Positions 34,501-48,500 of a stretch of DNA of 64,000 nucleotides are shown here, piece by piece. Origin of the DNA: Tomocerus qinae (lineage: Eukaryota > Arthropoda > Collembola > Entomobryomorpha > Tomoceridae); NCBI GenBank assembly GCA_020055645.1, contig CM034548.1, forward strand, positions 10,478,001 to 10,542,000. Direction: 5' to 3'. The notes under the pieces were generated by a model. That model was not told the DNA's origin. It saw only the letters and a list, made by a program, of their open reading frames with translations, and did not search any database. A program made the translations under genes and the position numbers. Position 1 is the first letter of the stretch; each line of letters opens with the position of its first letter.

Positions 34501-35192
34501 GTTTGTCTTACATTCACTGGAAAGTTTCCTAGAGAATAATCCCCAGCGAAGCTTCTTTATAAATTTCTTTGTACTTTGGTTAAAAGGGTATTGGGCAGTA
34601 TACTAGTAAAATTGCCCGTCCTACGACCGGGGGAGGAATAAAACAAGGATAATTAAAAGCAGGCGTATTGTATTTGTTATGAAATGTATGTTATGTGTAT
34701 ACACGTGGATATATTTTTTGTGTAAGTAGTGACCGGGTGTTTGATTTTTATGTGTATATAATTTTGACATTTTGGCACATCCGGTGTATGTTGTTGGGAG
34801 GTTGGTGAGACCCTGTAGATAGTATTTGACATGTGCATAAGAGTATATTTGACGTGTACGTACGGTGTGTGTAGTGTAGTTGTAGCAATCATAATAATGT
34901 GTAGTGGAACATACAGGTCTATAAAATGTCTAAGCTGCTAACGCAAGTATAGAAGATCATAAGGGAAAGAGAGTTAAAAACTTGAAGCAACAGCAGCAGA
35001 TGCAGACTTGAGAAAAGAACTCTCGTAGTAGAAGTCTGACGATGGTGACTGGTGACTATAGTGTTGTTGAATCCTGAACTGCACTGTGTAATTCTACCCA
35101 GCAAGCGAAGAACTGCACACACATATACATACACACGACGACGACATACACAGTTCGTTCGTTTAGTAGTCAAGTTCAGTTTAGTAGAGTTC

Positions 35193-35223
35193 TTCGTTCG
35201 TTCGTTCGTTCGTTCGTTCGTTC
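35193..35223. repeat. TTCG microsatellite
   Basis: About seven TTCG units in a row, flanked by diverged GTTC/GAAC units, in the presumed Mnt upstream region. Confidence 0.85.
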
Positions 35224-35977
35224 TTCAGTCACTCTGTCCAATTGAACGAACGAAGCCAAAGTTCTCCGTGCACCGTGCACAGCTTTATTGATTGGACACG
35301 TTGGAGATTTGGTTGCTGTTGTAAGTAGTGAAAATATATATCTATAGTGGAAGAAGTATTATATGAGCGAGGGAGTTAGTGGAAGTGTTACATATTATTA
35401 TTATATAGATAGGTAGTAAAGAGTAGTAGTAGTTGTAAGTAGTAGCTGTGGCCCAGAAGAGAGTTACGTAAATACACGGATAGTGAATCGGAGTGAGAGT
35501 ATCGGCTAGGATAGGGTATGTCAAGTCAAGTCATGCTTGTGTGGTGTAGTGCACGATAGAAAACGAAAGGAAACGGACGTAGAATCCGAAAGAACCGAAA
35601 GAGAAACGCATAATAGGGATTGAGCACGCTGTTGGTGTTGGCTGCAGGAGGATACACACAAAAGAGAAACTTTGGCATTTATTGAAGGATCGCTTTGCGC
35701 TGTGGCACTGCCACTAAATTTTACACAAAAAAATATTATTTCAAGTGTTGAAATTAGTTGGACAGTTGAATTGGAGACTCTTTCACGTCAACCTCACGTC
35801 ACCCAAACACAGAAGTACAAATTCGAAATTACAAATACACTTACATACATAATAACAAATAGTAGAGAGAAAAGAGAGAGGCAAAGGGAAGGGAAGGCAA
35901 CCCAAAATACGATTTTTGTGACTTGGATTCGAGCTTGGATTTACCCGAAGATCTATCTTAAACTACTACTGTCTATA

Positions 35978-36006
35978 TTATAATAATAATAATAATATTA
36001 TTATTA
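35978..36006. repeat. AAT/ATT mirror palindrome
   Basis: A run of AAT units passes directly into a run of ATT units, so the sequence is its own reverse complement and could extrude a hairpin or cruciform. The same form recurs at 27726, 36138, 47480, 55995 and 63788. Confidence 0.8.
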
Positions 36007-36572
36007 ACATCCCTGCTGCCTCGATAACACAACTACTACTACTACTACGATTTTAAATAGAAGAATACTATTAGGTAGGTATAGGAAGTAATAAAAAAGC
36101 AACATCGATTCACAGTTACTACTCAGCTCATTTCACAAAATAATAATATTATTATACTACTACTACTACTACTACAATACTAACTAGTAGAGTAGTTAGA
36201 TAGATAGATCACCCACAGATTACTACTAATAAATATAGAATTCTGTAGTAGATAATAATTAGTACACAGACATAGATACACGTTTATTAACGAAATTCCA
36301 ATAGTTGCTACTAAGTACATACTACTCTGTCTGACTACAATAATAATAGAATATCTTCTTCAGCCTGCCTCCTTGTTGTAGTACACGAGTGAACATTAGA
36401 GAGTATGAATGCTCCTTACGTCACCCAAAGTCACAGTTTATATTTCTGGGACGTGACGAAAACAACACAAGTCACCCAATTGGATCAACTTCCGCCTATT
36501 TGCTGATGAGTCCAGCATTGCTGGTTTGGGCAGCGGCCGTCCGGGTAGTTTCAGGAAAGTTTCTTCCAACCT

Positions 36573-39500
36573 ATGATGGGACTGGAAACACTTCTTGAAG
36601 CTGCCAAATACCTGGAGTATAAAGCTGAGGTGGAAGCACGTGGTAAGCTATGCACATGCTTCTACTTAAAATTCCTATTGCCATTAGTTCACTCCTAAAT
36701 AAAACAAGTATTAGTAGCATCATCCTGATAATAATAACATTTTACGGTGTATGTTATCTGCATAGTACACTACGTGATAAACATGCTTGTGTGATGCACA
36801 TGTATTTTATAATTATGTAGGTCCTCACTGGAGAGAGATATACGCGTTAACTTTATTTACATGGATTTCACTTAGAACATTTTTATACATCAAAATAACA
36901 ATTATCTAGGCAGCAATGACTAATGGACAGATAGGAAAATCAAAAACATTTAAACAATTGCTTTGAAAACAGTCTTTATCTATATTTACTCCTATAATAT
37001 GTCCTATATATGTCTCACTGCTCTATTACACTCTAGTCATTTTGTCCTCTTTGCCGTCTGATGACTCTTAACGTCACGTATGTACTTACACAGACTATAA
37101 TATATCTCTCCCCTGATATAATCAACATAGGTAGGAATATGACATCAATTTATGAATATCTCAAAACCGACCAAGTGGAATGGGAATTCTGATCCTTCTC
37201 AACTTACCTATACAGAGCTGCAGTTTAGGCCGCACTCCAATCATACACTAATATTTCATACCGAATTGACAGTAAATTACTATATACCTGCTATACCTTG
37301 AGATAGATGGAAAATACATTCGTCGTGTATGTATGCTCTATACCACTTTCAGAAGATGGGAACGAGGAGTGATAAGCCTAGTTGCGATATAGTTTTCTGT
37401 CAAAATAATGAGAATAGGCGCAATTAATCGTCGAATTCTATATTGTATTGTATAGCCAGGTACCTATATGTATCACATGACGATATAGTAACTTGATGCG
37501 TAATCTAACAAGGTAGGTATGATGCATAAAACTTGCTCCAGAACTATATTGCTATATAAGTATAGTAGTAGATAGTATAGAAGCTGGCCCTGTCATTAAT
37601 TGGATAAATGCTCCCACGGCATTGGAGGTTGTGCATGTGCACTGTAGAGTTGTGTAGCTTGCGTTGTTTGTGACATGTATCAGTATCCACCTCGCAGGGA
37701 CAACCAGTGATCTGCTTTGTGATTTCATTTCTGGAAAATGCAAAGCCAGGATAAAATATAGGCACTTGGCTTTGTTTGCTTTACAATTATAAAATACAAT
37801 ACAACAGATAATGCAAATGTCATTTTATTTAATCTTTGACTTCCACTGGGTACAGAGTACACGTCTACCGATTTACACCTCTGCATAATATCTACATAAT
37901 AATTTCGCTGTATCAAATAGATAATTACCTTAAAAGCACTTTTAACAGGACTTAAGCACGCTGAAGGACTATTTCAGGTAGGACGCTATTTGATTTTAGG
38001 ATAAACTGAAAATCGATATTGTATTCTGGAGGAAATTCATACCGATAATCAAATAGACACTAATATCTGCAGTAGTTATTAAGTTAAGTTCTTCGTCGTC
38101 CTACTCATCAGCATTATCAGCTTGTAGTATGTAGCTACTTGGAGTCACATGCACTGCTCCTGTCCAATTTCCCTACTTGTTTGACGCAACTCATATTTAT
38201 TATAACTTGTAAAATTGTGGAATTTATAGACCGCATTTTGCACAATATTGCTAATTGTACTCCACTATATACTAATTAAGAGATAATTACCAATTAAGTG
38301 TCTAATGATATTTTCAATTTTATCGGAAATTCTATGAGAGATATCAAACAAGCTCATTATGCTATACATGCAATGCAGGGTTATCTCGGTGAAACAAGTT
38401 ATAGTAGCTGTACAGCGTAATAAAACGAGCAAACAAGATTTAAGTACTCTGAGCATTTTTACATTCGGTAGTATTAATATTTTAATTAGGACTGATTAAT
38501 GAAACTTCCGTCATTACTCATTAGCCATAACTCTCAAAATAGGTACAAGGTGTGGCGTATCTTATATAGCTATATCTGATTCTGCGTTCTGGCAACGTTA
38601 CCTCTCTCAATTTAATAAAAATGTACAATGCAAATTACATAGAGACACTTGTAGGAGGAACTAAATGTGAATCCAAGCAGTGTATAATATTATTAAAATA
38701 TTACAGAAGGACTCTTTGTGTCATGCCAAATGACGACTGTCAATAATTTTCCTTTGATGGACATTGTGGTACTTTAGTTTTTATGGCAGGAATAATATAT
38801 GCAGTACATTGGCGTTTATACTAAAGGATGATCAGGTGAATGCTGAATTCCATGATCTCATAAAAATCCCTGATTTCGTAGAAATCCATAACTTCACAGT
38901 ATGTAATACGTTTTACATGCATACTTCTAATTAAATGGCATGTTTTATTTCCTAGCCATAACTACGAGGAATAATTTAACTGACTGTGGGAGGGACACTA
39001 TTTAGAAGCTATATCTAGGAGCATAAAATACGGAAAATAAAGATAGTTAATTACTTTATGTTAGTCGTAGTAAACGGAAATACTCGAGTGATGTAATAAA
39101 ATGCACGTGGCCATTTCTATCCCGCCCGTCCATTTTCCTTGAGTAATGGGCACTCAATGAAATAAATCAAAACTTATGCTACAAAATCATAACGACTAAT
39201 TACTAAGCTAAGGAAATCAGCTTATTAGTAGTTAGTAGTGTATTTAAGGCCTACGAATGTCGGAAGACGGAGGCATTTTTATTGATTATTGAGTCATTGG
39301 TGAAATTTACAGCAGACTTGGACTATCATTACTGCTAAAATACTTTGTCTCAATTTTTAATTGTAAGGTCTTTGTAATAAGAAAAATTGTAAGCGTCATA
39401 GACTGAGATAAACCAATAGTGTCTAGTTCTCCTATTATCTCTAATTGCAACGATACATATTCCGAGTGATCTAATTTTAAAAGCCCCAAAACCCTGTGCG

Positions 39501-42500
39501 ATATTTTTGTGTACAAAGTTCATATTTTTGGACTGACAATGTTAATAGAAACTTATAATTACTGGTTGTGAGCCACGTTACTTCTAAAAATGGATATTTG
39601 TAAGTGTGATTATGTACATGGGTATGACATATATAGGTATGGATAGTATTAGTGCTAATACCAGCAACTTCGCAATGCATGTTGCATATATTGCAAATAT
39701 GGTGTACCAAATGGCTGTGGATGTACCGTAAATGATATGCTAATTGTCTTTCTGTATATATTAAGTCCGTTTAGTAAGTAACACCAAAATCAGTAAGGAC
39801 AGGAGCATTAGAGTGTAAATATATGTATCTGTGCAGTGTGCAGATTTAATGTAATGTGATATTATAATAGCATAGCTATACGTTCGTGGCATACAAAATA
39901 ACAATAACATCCCACCCGTGCCCTAATGACAGTACATGACATATAATAGAAATAGATAATACAATGTACTGGCAAGGCAATGGCACTTACTTGAGCACTT
40001 GACTTGAGCCATTATTATTTATTGTCATACAGTCACTCGACTCATTAAAGCCATGTCTCCAATTCATATACAGCACAACTGTCCAACTATAACCAAAGTG
40101 TTTAATGCAACAGTAGGTATTACCAAAGTAATCACATATCATATTGTATGTAACTGTAACAGGTACTGCCGTAATTATAATATTATGGCGACTTGCTTGC
40201 AACTTCAAAAGTAAAGGGTTAGTAAGTGGACGAGTGTCATATTACCATTGCTTGATAATTCTTGCTTTGATGCTATTAAGCTTTCTGACTATTGTGCAGG
40301 TCCATACGCTTTCCTTTCAACTCGACAAAAATATTTGATACAATTTATTAACCTCGTCAACCTTAAGTTCAGCTATTGTTATATAGGAAACAATTTCAAG
40401 GGTGTTCAGAAAGGAGACCGTGATATAGTTACAAATTCTTGCTGAATTTAGCCAAATTTTTCTATTTTCATTAGTTTCGGGGGCATTGCTAGAGACCTCA
40501 CCCCGCTGATTGCGGTCCTGGATTTAGGTGTGGATGATATCTCATCTTCCGCTCGTTCATTATATTACTACATTGTAATTGAGGATGAGTCTATGTATAT
40601 AGTCTGGTTATGATAACGCTGGCTGATATGTCGTCAATTGTTCATACTTCACTATCTTTCTATATGTATGTATTAGAGTATTGAAAACATGATAAAACCA
40701 TAAAAGATGACACGGACCTCAACGTGTGTGATGATACCATTAGAACTGAACTGTCCTCTAGATTTAATCATAATATCTGTATATCTATTACTATACTACA
40801 TCTCTAAAAGTACAAATAGGTACCTCATCATTTCCCTCGCTCTACTGTAGACTGCTTCAAATTACGGTTTATCGATACGTTAAGATAGATAGATACTAAA
40901 AATTTTATGCTGTAAATTACTACGATGTACGACGGGTGGTTAAACGTTGTTGACTAAAATGCACAACATAGTAGGGTCAATGTTTTATGTACTTTGCATT
41001 TTTGTAATGCAAATAATGAAATGTCAATTTATACTAGCAATAAAAGTAGGTATACCCATAAATATTTATAGGTTCATATCTGTTGTTGTTTAAATTAGAA
41101 CCCCATTGATTAAAGATGACACGGGGCATACCAAATCATTACGTAATCATTTCTTTATCCCCGTCCTCAATGATATCTCTAAATAATTCTATATAGTAGT
41201 CATTACAGCAGAACTTAGCAGACTCAGCACAGAAGTTTTAATCAAATGCATAGTTCAAATAGACAGTACATAATTAGAATTGACGCTGCATAAAACTTTG
41301 CAAAAGTTTTAAAATGTTTTCCGACAATCTAAAACTAAAACTCAACTAAAGTTGTAAATATACTTTTGTATGCATTTTAATTGGAATTTAGTATAATATG
41401 AATTTACTATTCCCACTTTCGTTCGATGCGGAAGTTTCTCTTCATTGAGAATGACGGCTATATGAAATCATTCATCTATGTTACATCATATTTATTTAAA
41501 AGCTAATTGATTTTTGCAAAGCTGTACTTATAGGGCCAAATTCCAAAGCAAAATTACAAGTAACATTTTGACAATAAATCAAGACAATAGTTTTGCGAAA
41601 ACGAGTTAGAAAATATCAATATTTCCTATAGAGTGAGAATTACTCATGTAATAATAATAATTATATTATGCAGTTTTAGATGTCCCAATAATATACATGC
41701 AAAGAAGCAACTAAAGCAAGTTGCATCCCCACTTACTCAATTCGCCCTTGCTTTGAACGTCACAAATATTGCACATAAATAATACATGGATAGTGGCTGT
41801 CTTTACAATATATAAAAACTCCACGAGTGAATAATAAAAATAAATTCTCGTGATGCTGCAGCAGAGTTCTGTTCTGACTTCTGACTCATTATTACCACGT
41901 TGCAAAGGGAAATAAACTAGAAATCTCTCATGTTTTGTTTGTCCTCGTCACGCTGATTTAACTTTTAACCATAATAACAAACAAATGTATCTATAGGCAA
42001 GTTGTATTGTTTTTCTCATGAACGGACCCTTGCTATGGACTTTTGTTTGGTTTCGGTCCCTAATCTGAAATAGGACCTTTCGATGTTCATTTTCAGTTCA
42101 AGGATACTATTTCAAGTATCTTCAAAACGGAACGCAGCAGGACTTTTGCCCCTCAGACCTTTTCCCTAGTATTTACTACATGCCACACAAAATTAACTTA
42201 TCAGTCTTATGTGAACCTGTTGTCCAGGACCTTTGCAGTACCCATCTAAATACTATTGAAAGTTACAGTGGCAGTTAAAATATTTTCTACTACTTATGAG
42301 ACTAATCTACTAGTGTCAATTGCTGTTTAAGATGTTGATTTACAAGACGAAACTAATAAAAGTCTCATTTCCATTCCTCATTAGACATGAAAGAGGACAA
42401 AAAAGTTTCTTTGTAGGCCAGTTAAAGTGTCCAATTAATTGATACACATAGCCCCTCCTCCGAAATGGCTTTTAGAACTAAACGCTTTATAACTCATTTG

Positions 42501-45500
42501 CATATTTCATATCGGTCGATATATTCCTTGAGCTGGTCGCGTTTCATTTTAATATGCGACGCACTACTTTTGCTGTTGGAAATTAAGAACTGAGGGATCC
42601 AAGTCCCGATATTCGTCTATATGAATAATAAGTACCCAAATTAGTTAAATCATAAGTAATGCTAATATTAACTACATTAGACTTTTAACTAAGACCATGG
42701 ATTTACATTTTGTTGTGTAAGCTTAATGATATAGTTGGCCTCTAATTATATGAGTTTTAATAGAATTTTAAATATAATAATTAGGTATTGTTAGTGTGTG
42801 TTAATGGTGTAGTTAAAATCATATTATGGATGGATACATGATATAGGTATCATAAATTGACGGAGTTAAGTTCTGAAATTAGATTGAACACATGGAGTAG
42901 GAGGATGTTGGTTGGCAGATCTCATCTGAATAGTATAGCTTAGGGTTCTTTTAGGTTGGGGAAGTATTATTTCTACGTATTTTCCATATTGTTCTTTTCC
43001 CCTGCTCTTTCTGCTGCTGCGCTGCTGTGTCACGGTTGTCGTTGTCGATATGTTGCGTTCAATACTCTGCTCTTTCCTATGTTCATTCGCCATGTGCTTA
43101 AACTCTTCTTTCACAAAACTACGTCTACGTGCAAACTCTGGCATGTATTATGCATAATTTTAACACGTGTACTCTCGTTCTTACAGTTTTGACATTCACG
43201 ACTGGGTTTTCGCAACCATGTACACTCACTCACTCCTCTTAGGTCACTTTAGTAAAATGAGATTTTCACATCGTCAGCTTTTGCTCTAGTTAACTATGAC
43301 AAACAATCCTTGCTTGTTAGGATATTTGTTGGGCGACATCAACCAAATATAATGTCATCAGCAATCTTTTTCTGACTGAGTGCATTACAGGAGGGCAGTG
43401 AATTGCAATTGCTTGCAAAAAGACTGTTTATTTAGACAGTCATAAATATAAATCTAATACTAACCAGAACACTGCCGATATTGTAAACAAAATAATCGTC
43501 TTCATTTTTTAATCAATATCAGTTACTGTAAGCTCCCTTGAAAGAGCTTCTAAATATACATGACAAAATTGGGCTTCACAAGGTCTTTGTTTTTAAGCCG
43601 TGTAATTTTAATATTGCAGAAGAGAAAAGTATCTAGGAGGGACGTATTGCATGTGTGGTTATTATTAACTTATAAATGACAGTAGTTGATAGAGTACGTA
43701 CATCAATATATAGGATGGATTTAATAATATTTATTAGAGATAACTGTAGGTAATTTGGTGGAAAGCTCTGTGAATGGTCATTTTGGTTGCTAAGTGCTTA
43801 ATTGTAGCTAATAGAATAAGCCAAGGAATTGTGCACGAGTAGTGAGTGCATGTATTGTAGTAGTATGGCGATTGTGATGACGCGGGGTGAGTAGTTTACC
43901 AATCCTACACAATGAGTTAATGACCTTTGCAAATTTCCTCCAGTTCAACATGATGGTGATATTTGCCTAGTTATCCATGTGGGGTTAAACATAGGTAGGT
44001 ACATTTTATACCAAAGACAGATATTTATACATAAAGCTAACAATACGAGAACTGGCTCTCCAGTCTCAGTTGAGCTCTGTCTTCTGCTGTACCGCATGAC
44101 ATTTGACTCCTATTCATATTATGTATGGTGTAACTTCATGCAACTTCGCAACAAATCTCCTCATACTATTATGTCTATGTACAAATTATTTCTACAATAT
44201 TCTGCCTCTCATAGCTCTGCACTCCTTACTGTTACGATTAAGATTAGAGTCAATGCGGGTTTGGTTGGTTACTTTGCTGTTGTTATTCTTATTCTGCGTT
44301 GTAAAACCAGTTAGCGATTTTGTGCAACTTATCACATGCTCAACTTTAATTTGGCCACTCAGCCTGCACTACGTAGATCTTTTACTACATTGCTTATGCA
44401 TCACTTTCTAACTCCTAATGCTCCCAGTTTAAGGTGCGTTCCTAACTGGTGCAAGCATCTATCAAAATAACCCATGAACTCAGTACAATAAAACCCTAAT
44501 TATATTTCTCCATCGTTTTTCCAAAAATCATAAATGGACTGACATAAAAATTACCGTTTTTACTGAATAAACTTGCCTAAAAACATACTTTGCAAAGATT
44601 TCCTAAATTCCGGTGAAAAGTAATTGTTTTTTTCGTCCAGTACGACCTTCACAACTTGAATCTGTAAAACTTTTGACCCTACGGACCATCCAGATTAGGC
44701 AATCTAAATTTTGAGAACGTTTACTTTCAGATTGATATAAAACTGTTGGGGTTATCATGGAAAAACCGGAGTATGAAAGTGCTGATATTAGGAGCAGAGC
44801 TACAGACGCACCTTAAGCATAATATAGCTAGTACATGCAAATACATGGTCGTAATAAATAGCATGGCACATCCTTGCACACGTTCCATGACCCCACAACA
44901 CCTTCAATGAAACACGTTACATTCAACCACACTTTTATACACTTTTACCCATACTTACACAATGTTCAAAATATTAGAAATTTTACTATCCAAAAGGTTT
45001 TGCCAATTAGAACAATTTACTTTATCGCTATGTGAAAAATGTACATAGCTTTGATATAATGGCATATGCCATGTACTAATAAAAATATTCACCTACGCAG
45101 TAATTCTTAGCAATGTAAATTTACTTTTGGAGATCAAATTCCTAAATTCAGAAAAGACAAAAGACATGACATTGACCTTTAACATGTACTTAAATTGCTT
45201 TTATTATACAACATAGGATTAGGTAGGAGTAAACAAGTGTCAAGTTATAAAGTGCCTGTCATTAAATTTCAATTTCATTCAACAACATGTGAGCTGTCAA
45301 AATTTAGACATTATATTTATTTAGTTGGTTGGTTTACTCATAACAGTTAAAGCACCCACAAAGTTTCGTTTCGTCAATTATTTTATATGGCATTCCCACA
45401 TACTTCTTTAATTAATTGACTCTCTATAGTTCAAACTACAGAAGTACTCGAGAATTGAATTTCCTGCATTCCATGGTTCGTTTTAAGTTGTACTACGATT

Positions 45501-48500
45501 TATTAAAATGTACGCTACAGAAATAGACCAAAGTGCTAGTGCTTAAGTAGCTAATATCTATTTCAAACCATAATGGTGTGGCTCTACACGTTCAGTTTTG
45601 CGGCCTTGTTGTCATACTTGTAGGTTCAACTGATAATTCATACTGTTACAACATTTATATTTATACTATATAAACAATGTAATTGCTCGGATACACATTC
45701 CAATCGAATTGTATGAATAGGCATGGAAAATAATAAGTTACATAACATGAAAACAGCACTTAATTATATTCGTTACTAATTATTGATTGCCCTCCTATAT
45801 TTATATCATGTAATCATGTACGAAGTAATATCCTTTATACACGCACGTATTAAATGTAGTGTTAACAACCACGAAAGTAATTATCTACCAGGATGCTCAT
45901 AGTTAACATAATTTTATCATTTACCGAAAAATGTTTGTCTTTCGGTTGGAATGCTGAAGATTTAGAAAATGAAAAGGTCACGAGTCATGACATGAATATA
46001 TTAACAGAGTTGAAGGCATCGAAAATCAATATTTGCACAGTTATACTAGTCCTGTAGATAAAGATAGACTAGTATGTTGGATACGTAAGATCAATGATTA
46101 ATTCTCTACAGAGTGTTCAATTACTTAAGTACAACGCAAGACAATAATTAGTTTATTCCGGGACTATGATCTAATTATTTAAAGAGAAAAATCTATCGAA
46201 GTGGAACACATTTACTGTTTTAAGTAATTGTGAGATTTTCTCATCATATTGTTTCTTAATATAATGATCTCCATATTTATGATGATCGTACCGTGAAAAC
46301 AGTAATAATTTAATTTATATTTTCTTGACGATAAAGCATTTGCTGATGATTTATGAAAAGGCTCTGAAAACCATAATCTTATAGACTTCGGCTTTTGAAA
46401 ATGATTATTAATAAAGACTGTAAATATTTTTATAATGAATGGTGAGTCACATTTATAAGTAGGTGACATTATCTGGTGTTATAACATCCGCCCTGGTAGA
46501 ATTTAATCGTAACTGAACACCTGTCAATTATAAATTGATTTATAGACGGGGTAAGGCTTGATTATTATTTAAGGCAATTCCTGCAGTAATAATGATGCAG
46601 TCGACATGGAATGTATTGTCGATGGCAAACCATTTACGTAGAGTGAGCCACAAAGTAAATAGTTTGCGTAGGCAATTAGAAAACGAGAACAATTAGTATG
46701 ATTTGGAAAGATACATTTGTTAGTGTGATGAAAGCAGGTTTCACTTTCACTCCAATATAAATAGTTTATTATGTCTCATTGAAAATGGCAAGGAAAGATA
46801 AAGAGTTAATAGAAAAAGGAAAATCAAGGGCATTTTTTGAATAGTTATTGGAATGTATGAATAAGATGCAGGATTAAACGTAATTGAAAACCCCAAGTGT
46901 AGTTAGACCCGCCCAGCTCATCAAACATTGATTTCAAGCGTTTTCCAAATGAATGCGCACGAGCAGGATTTTTTATTAGCGCTTTAGAGAATTGTTGATC
47001 TTAAATACATCATCAGAATCATCATGCATGTGCTTTTCTGTCCTGCTCTGACTGTGGATTTCCTAATATTAACGTTTTTGCCACTTTTATCTTCAATGTG
47101 CGATTTCATGTCTCATACAATATAACTCACATTATAACGTGTATTGTGTATTCGGTTGCATTCACGAGAACAAGTTCAAGGCCAGATTCACGTGAGTTAT
47201 ATATTATTTTATAACACTGCTGCTCCTCATGCTCACGTTGGCTCATCCTCACTTAGATTGTGAGTCAGTCGGATCGGAGCCATACATACGATAATAATAT
47301 ATTACATCAGCTATACCTATCCTCACTATCACATCGCTCTCTCTACCCTATCAAACGTTAATCCTAGTATATACCGCTTTAAGTTTTAACTTTTAAACTT
47401 GCCATTTTTTTTACTGCGCGGTGTGTCTAATCTAATCTTTAAGCTCTTAGATAATCCTGGAAAAATAAACCATTTACCCTAATAATAATAATATTATTAT
47501 TAAAAACTCTTTAATAAACACAATCTGTCCACATGTCATATATGACCTTATATTAATGACAGCAGATACATTATACATAAAATATGCTAATTTAATTACA
47601 TGACAGTAATTTAAGATGAACGGTATTATTAGTACTTATAGGAATAAAAGATGTTATGAAATGCTATAATTATAACCTCTGAACATTTCTAATCTGAATT
47701 TAGCCAGTGTGCACAATTGTAATGTCTCAAGTTCACCTTATGACCTTAACTTAATTTAATTGCAAGATAATTATACAATTTTACAAAAGTTTCATGTATT
47801 GACGTCCTGGACGCTTGTTAAAAGAATATTATCATCTTGAGCATTAGTACCTAAAGATGTAGGTAGGTAGTCCAAAATCCCGAATAATAGCATCATGATT
47901 CTATGGTATGAAAAAGCGGTTACAATGGTGTACAAAATTTACATAAGGTATAAAATTTCTATAGGAGATGTGCGTAATAAGAGTAGGTAGGTATATAAAG
48001 TACAATGTGATACAGATACAGCAATAATATAATGTAACGAGTAACAATACATTGGGAATGAAAAACCAGGCTGGAGGAACTAGTATAGGTATACACTTAA
48101 CTTGAACATTAACTAAAGTTGTTTATTAAAAATCGCTAATTTTTTGCTTTCAGGTGAGAAAGGATTCCCTGATTTGCCTAGCAATGGTACGTCCTCAGTT
48201 CCACTACCGACTACCAGTCATAATAATAATGGATTCGTCAATCACGGAGTCGTCCCGAATGGAATTCACTATTTATCACAGGCTGCTTTCAAAAGCCATC
48301 ATACCAATACCTCAACAAGCCTCCCAAGAGTACCTGAACCAGTGAATGGTTTCAAAATATCGCCAGACCATTCCTATCGTCGCATCAATCAAATTAACCA
48401 GTCGCCAACTTTCGATTTCAATGGAGGGACCAATCGAATCACAAAAAAGTATGTATTATGTCTATGAATAGAACGATTTTACACTTTATTTGCATTGTCC

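Larger units (their letters stand above)
34501..36572 (+). promoter_or_regulatory. Low-complexity region before Mnt; probable promoter and 5' UTR
   Basis: Dense simple repeats: TTCG at 35193-35223, AAT/ATT palindromes at 35978-36006 and 36138-36156, ACT runs at 36031-36048 and 36155-36175. Two stretches share ACGTCACCCAAA (about 35796 and 36418), with further CGTCA/TGACG half-sites between 35785 and 36475, resembling CRE/bZIP sites. The Mnt leader probably lies here; tttcag at 36549-36554 could be the acceptor of its coding exon. No protein-coding exon is supported. Confidence 0.45.
36643..48153 (+). other. Mnt first coding intron, 11.5 kb
   Basis: It separates the Sin3-interaction exon from the rest of Mnt. 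It is AT-rich with no recognised gene. It contains three CACGTG E-boxes (39104, 43164, 47189), AAT/ATT palindromes, a candidate cassette exon at 40475-40527, and an ATG-started 92-codon frame on the - strand (43144-42866) with a basic Ser/Thr-rich translation but no known domain. Confidence 0.6.

Noticed and set aside
35672-35983. 103-codon frame upstream of Mnt
   Set aside because: Starts only at TTG, lies in low-complexity DNA and has no domain.
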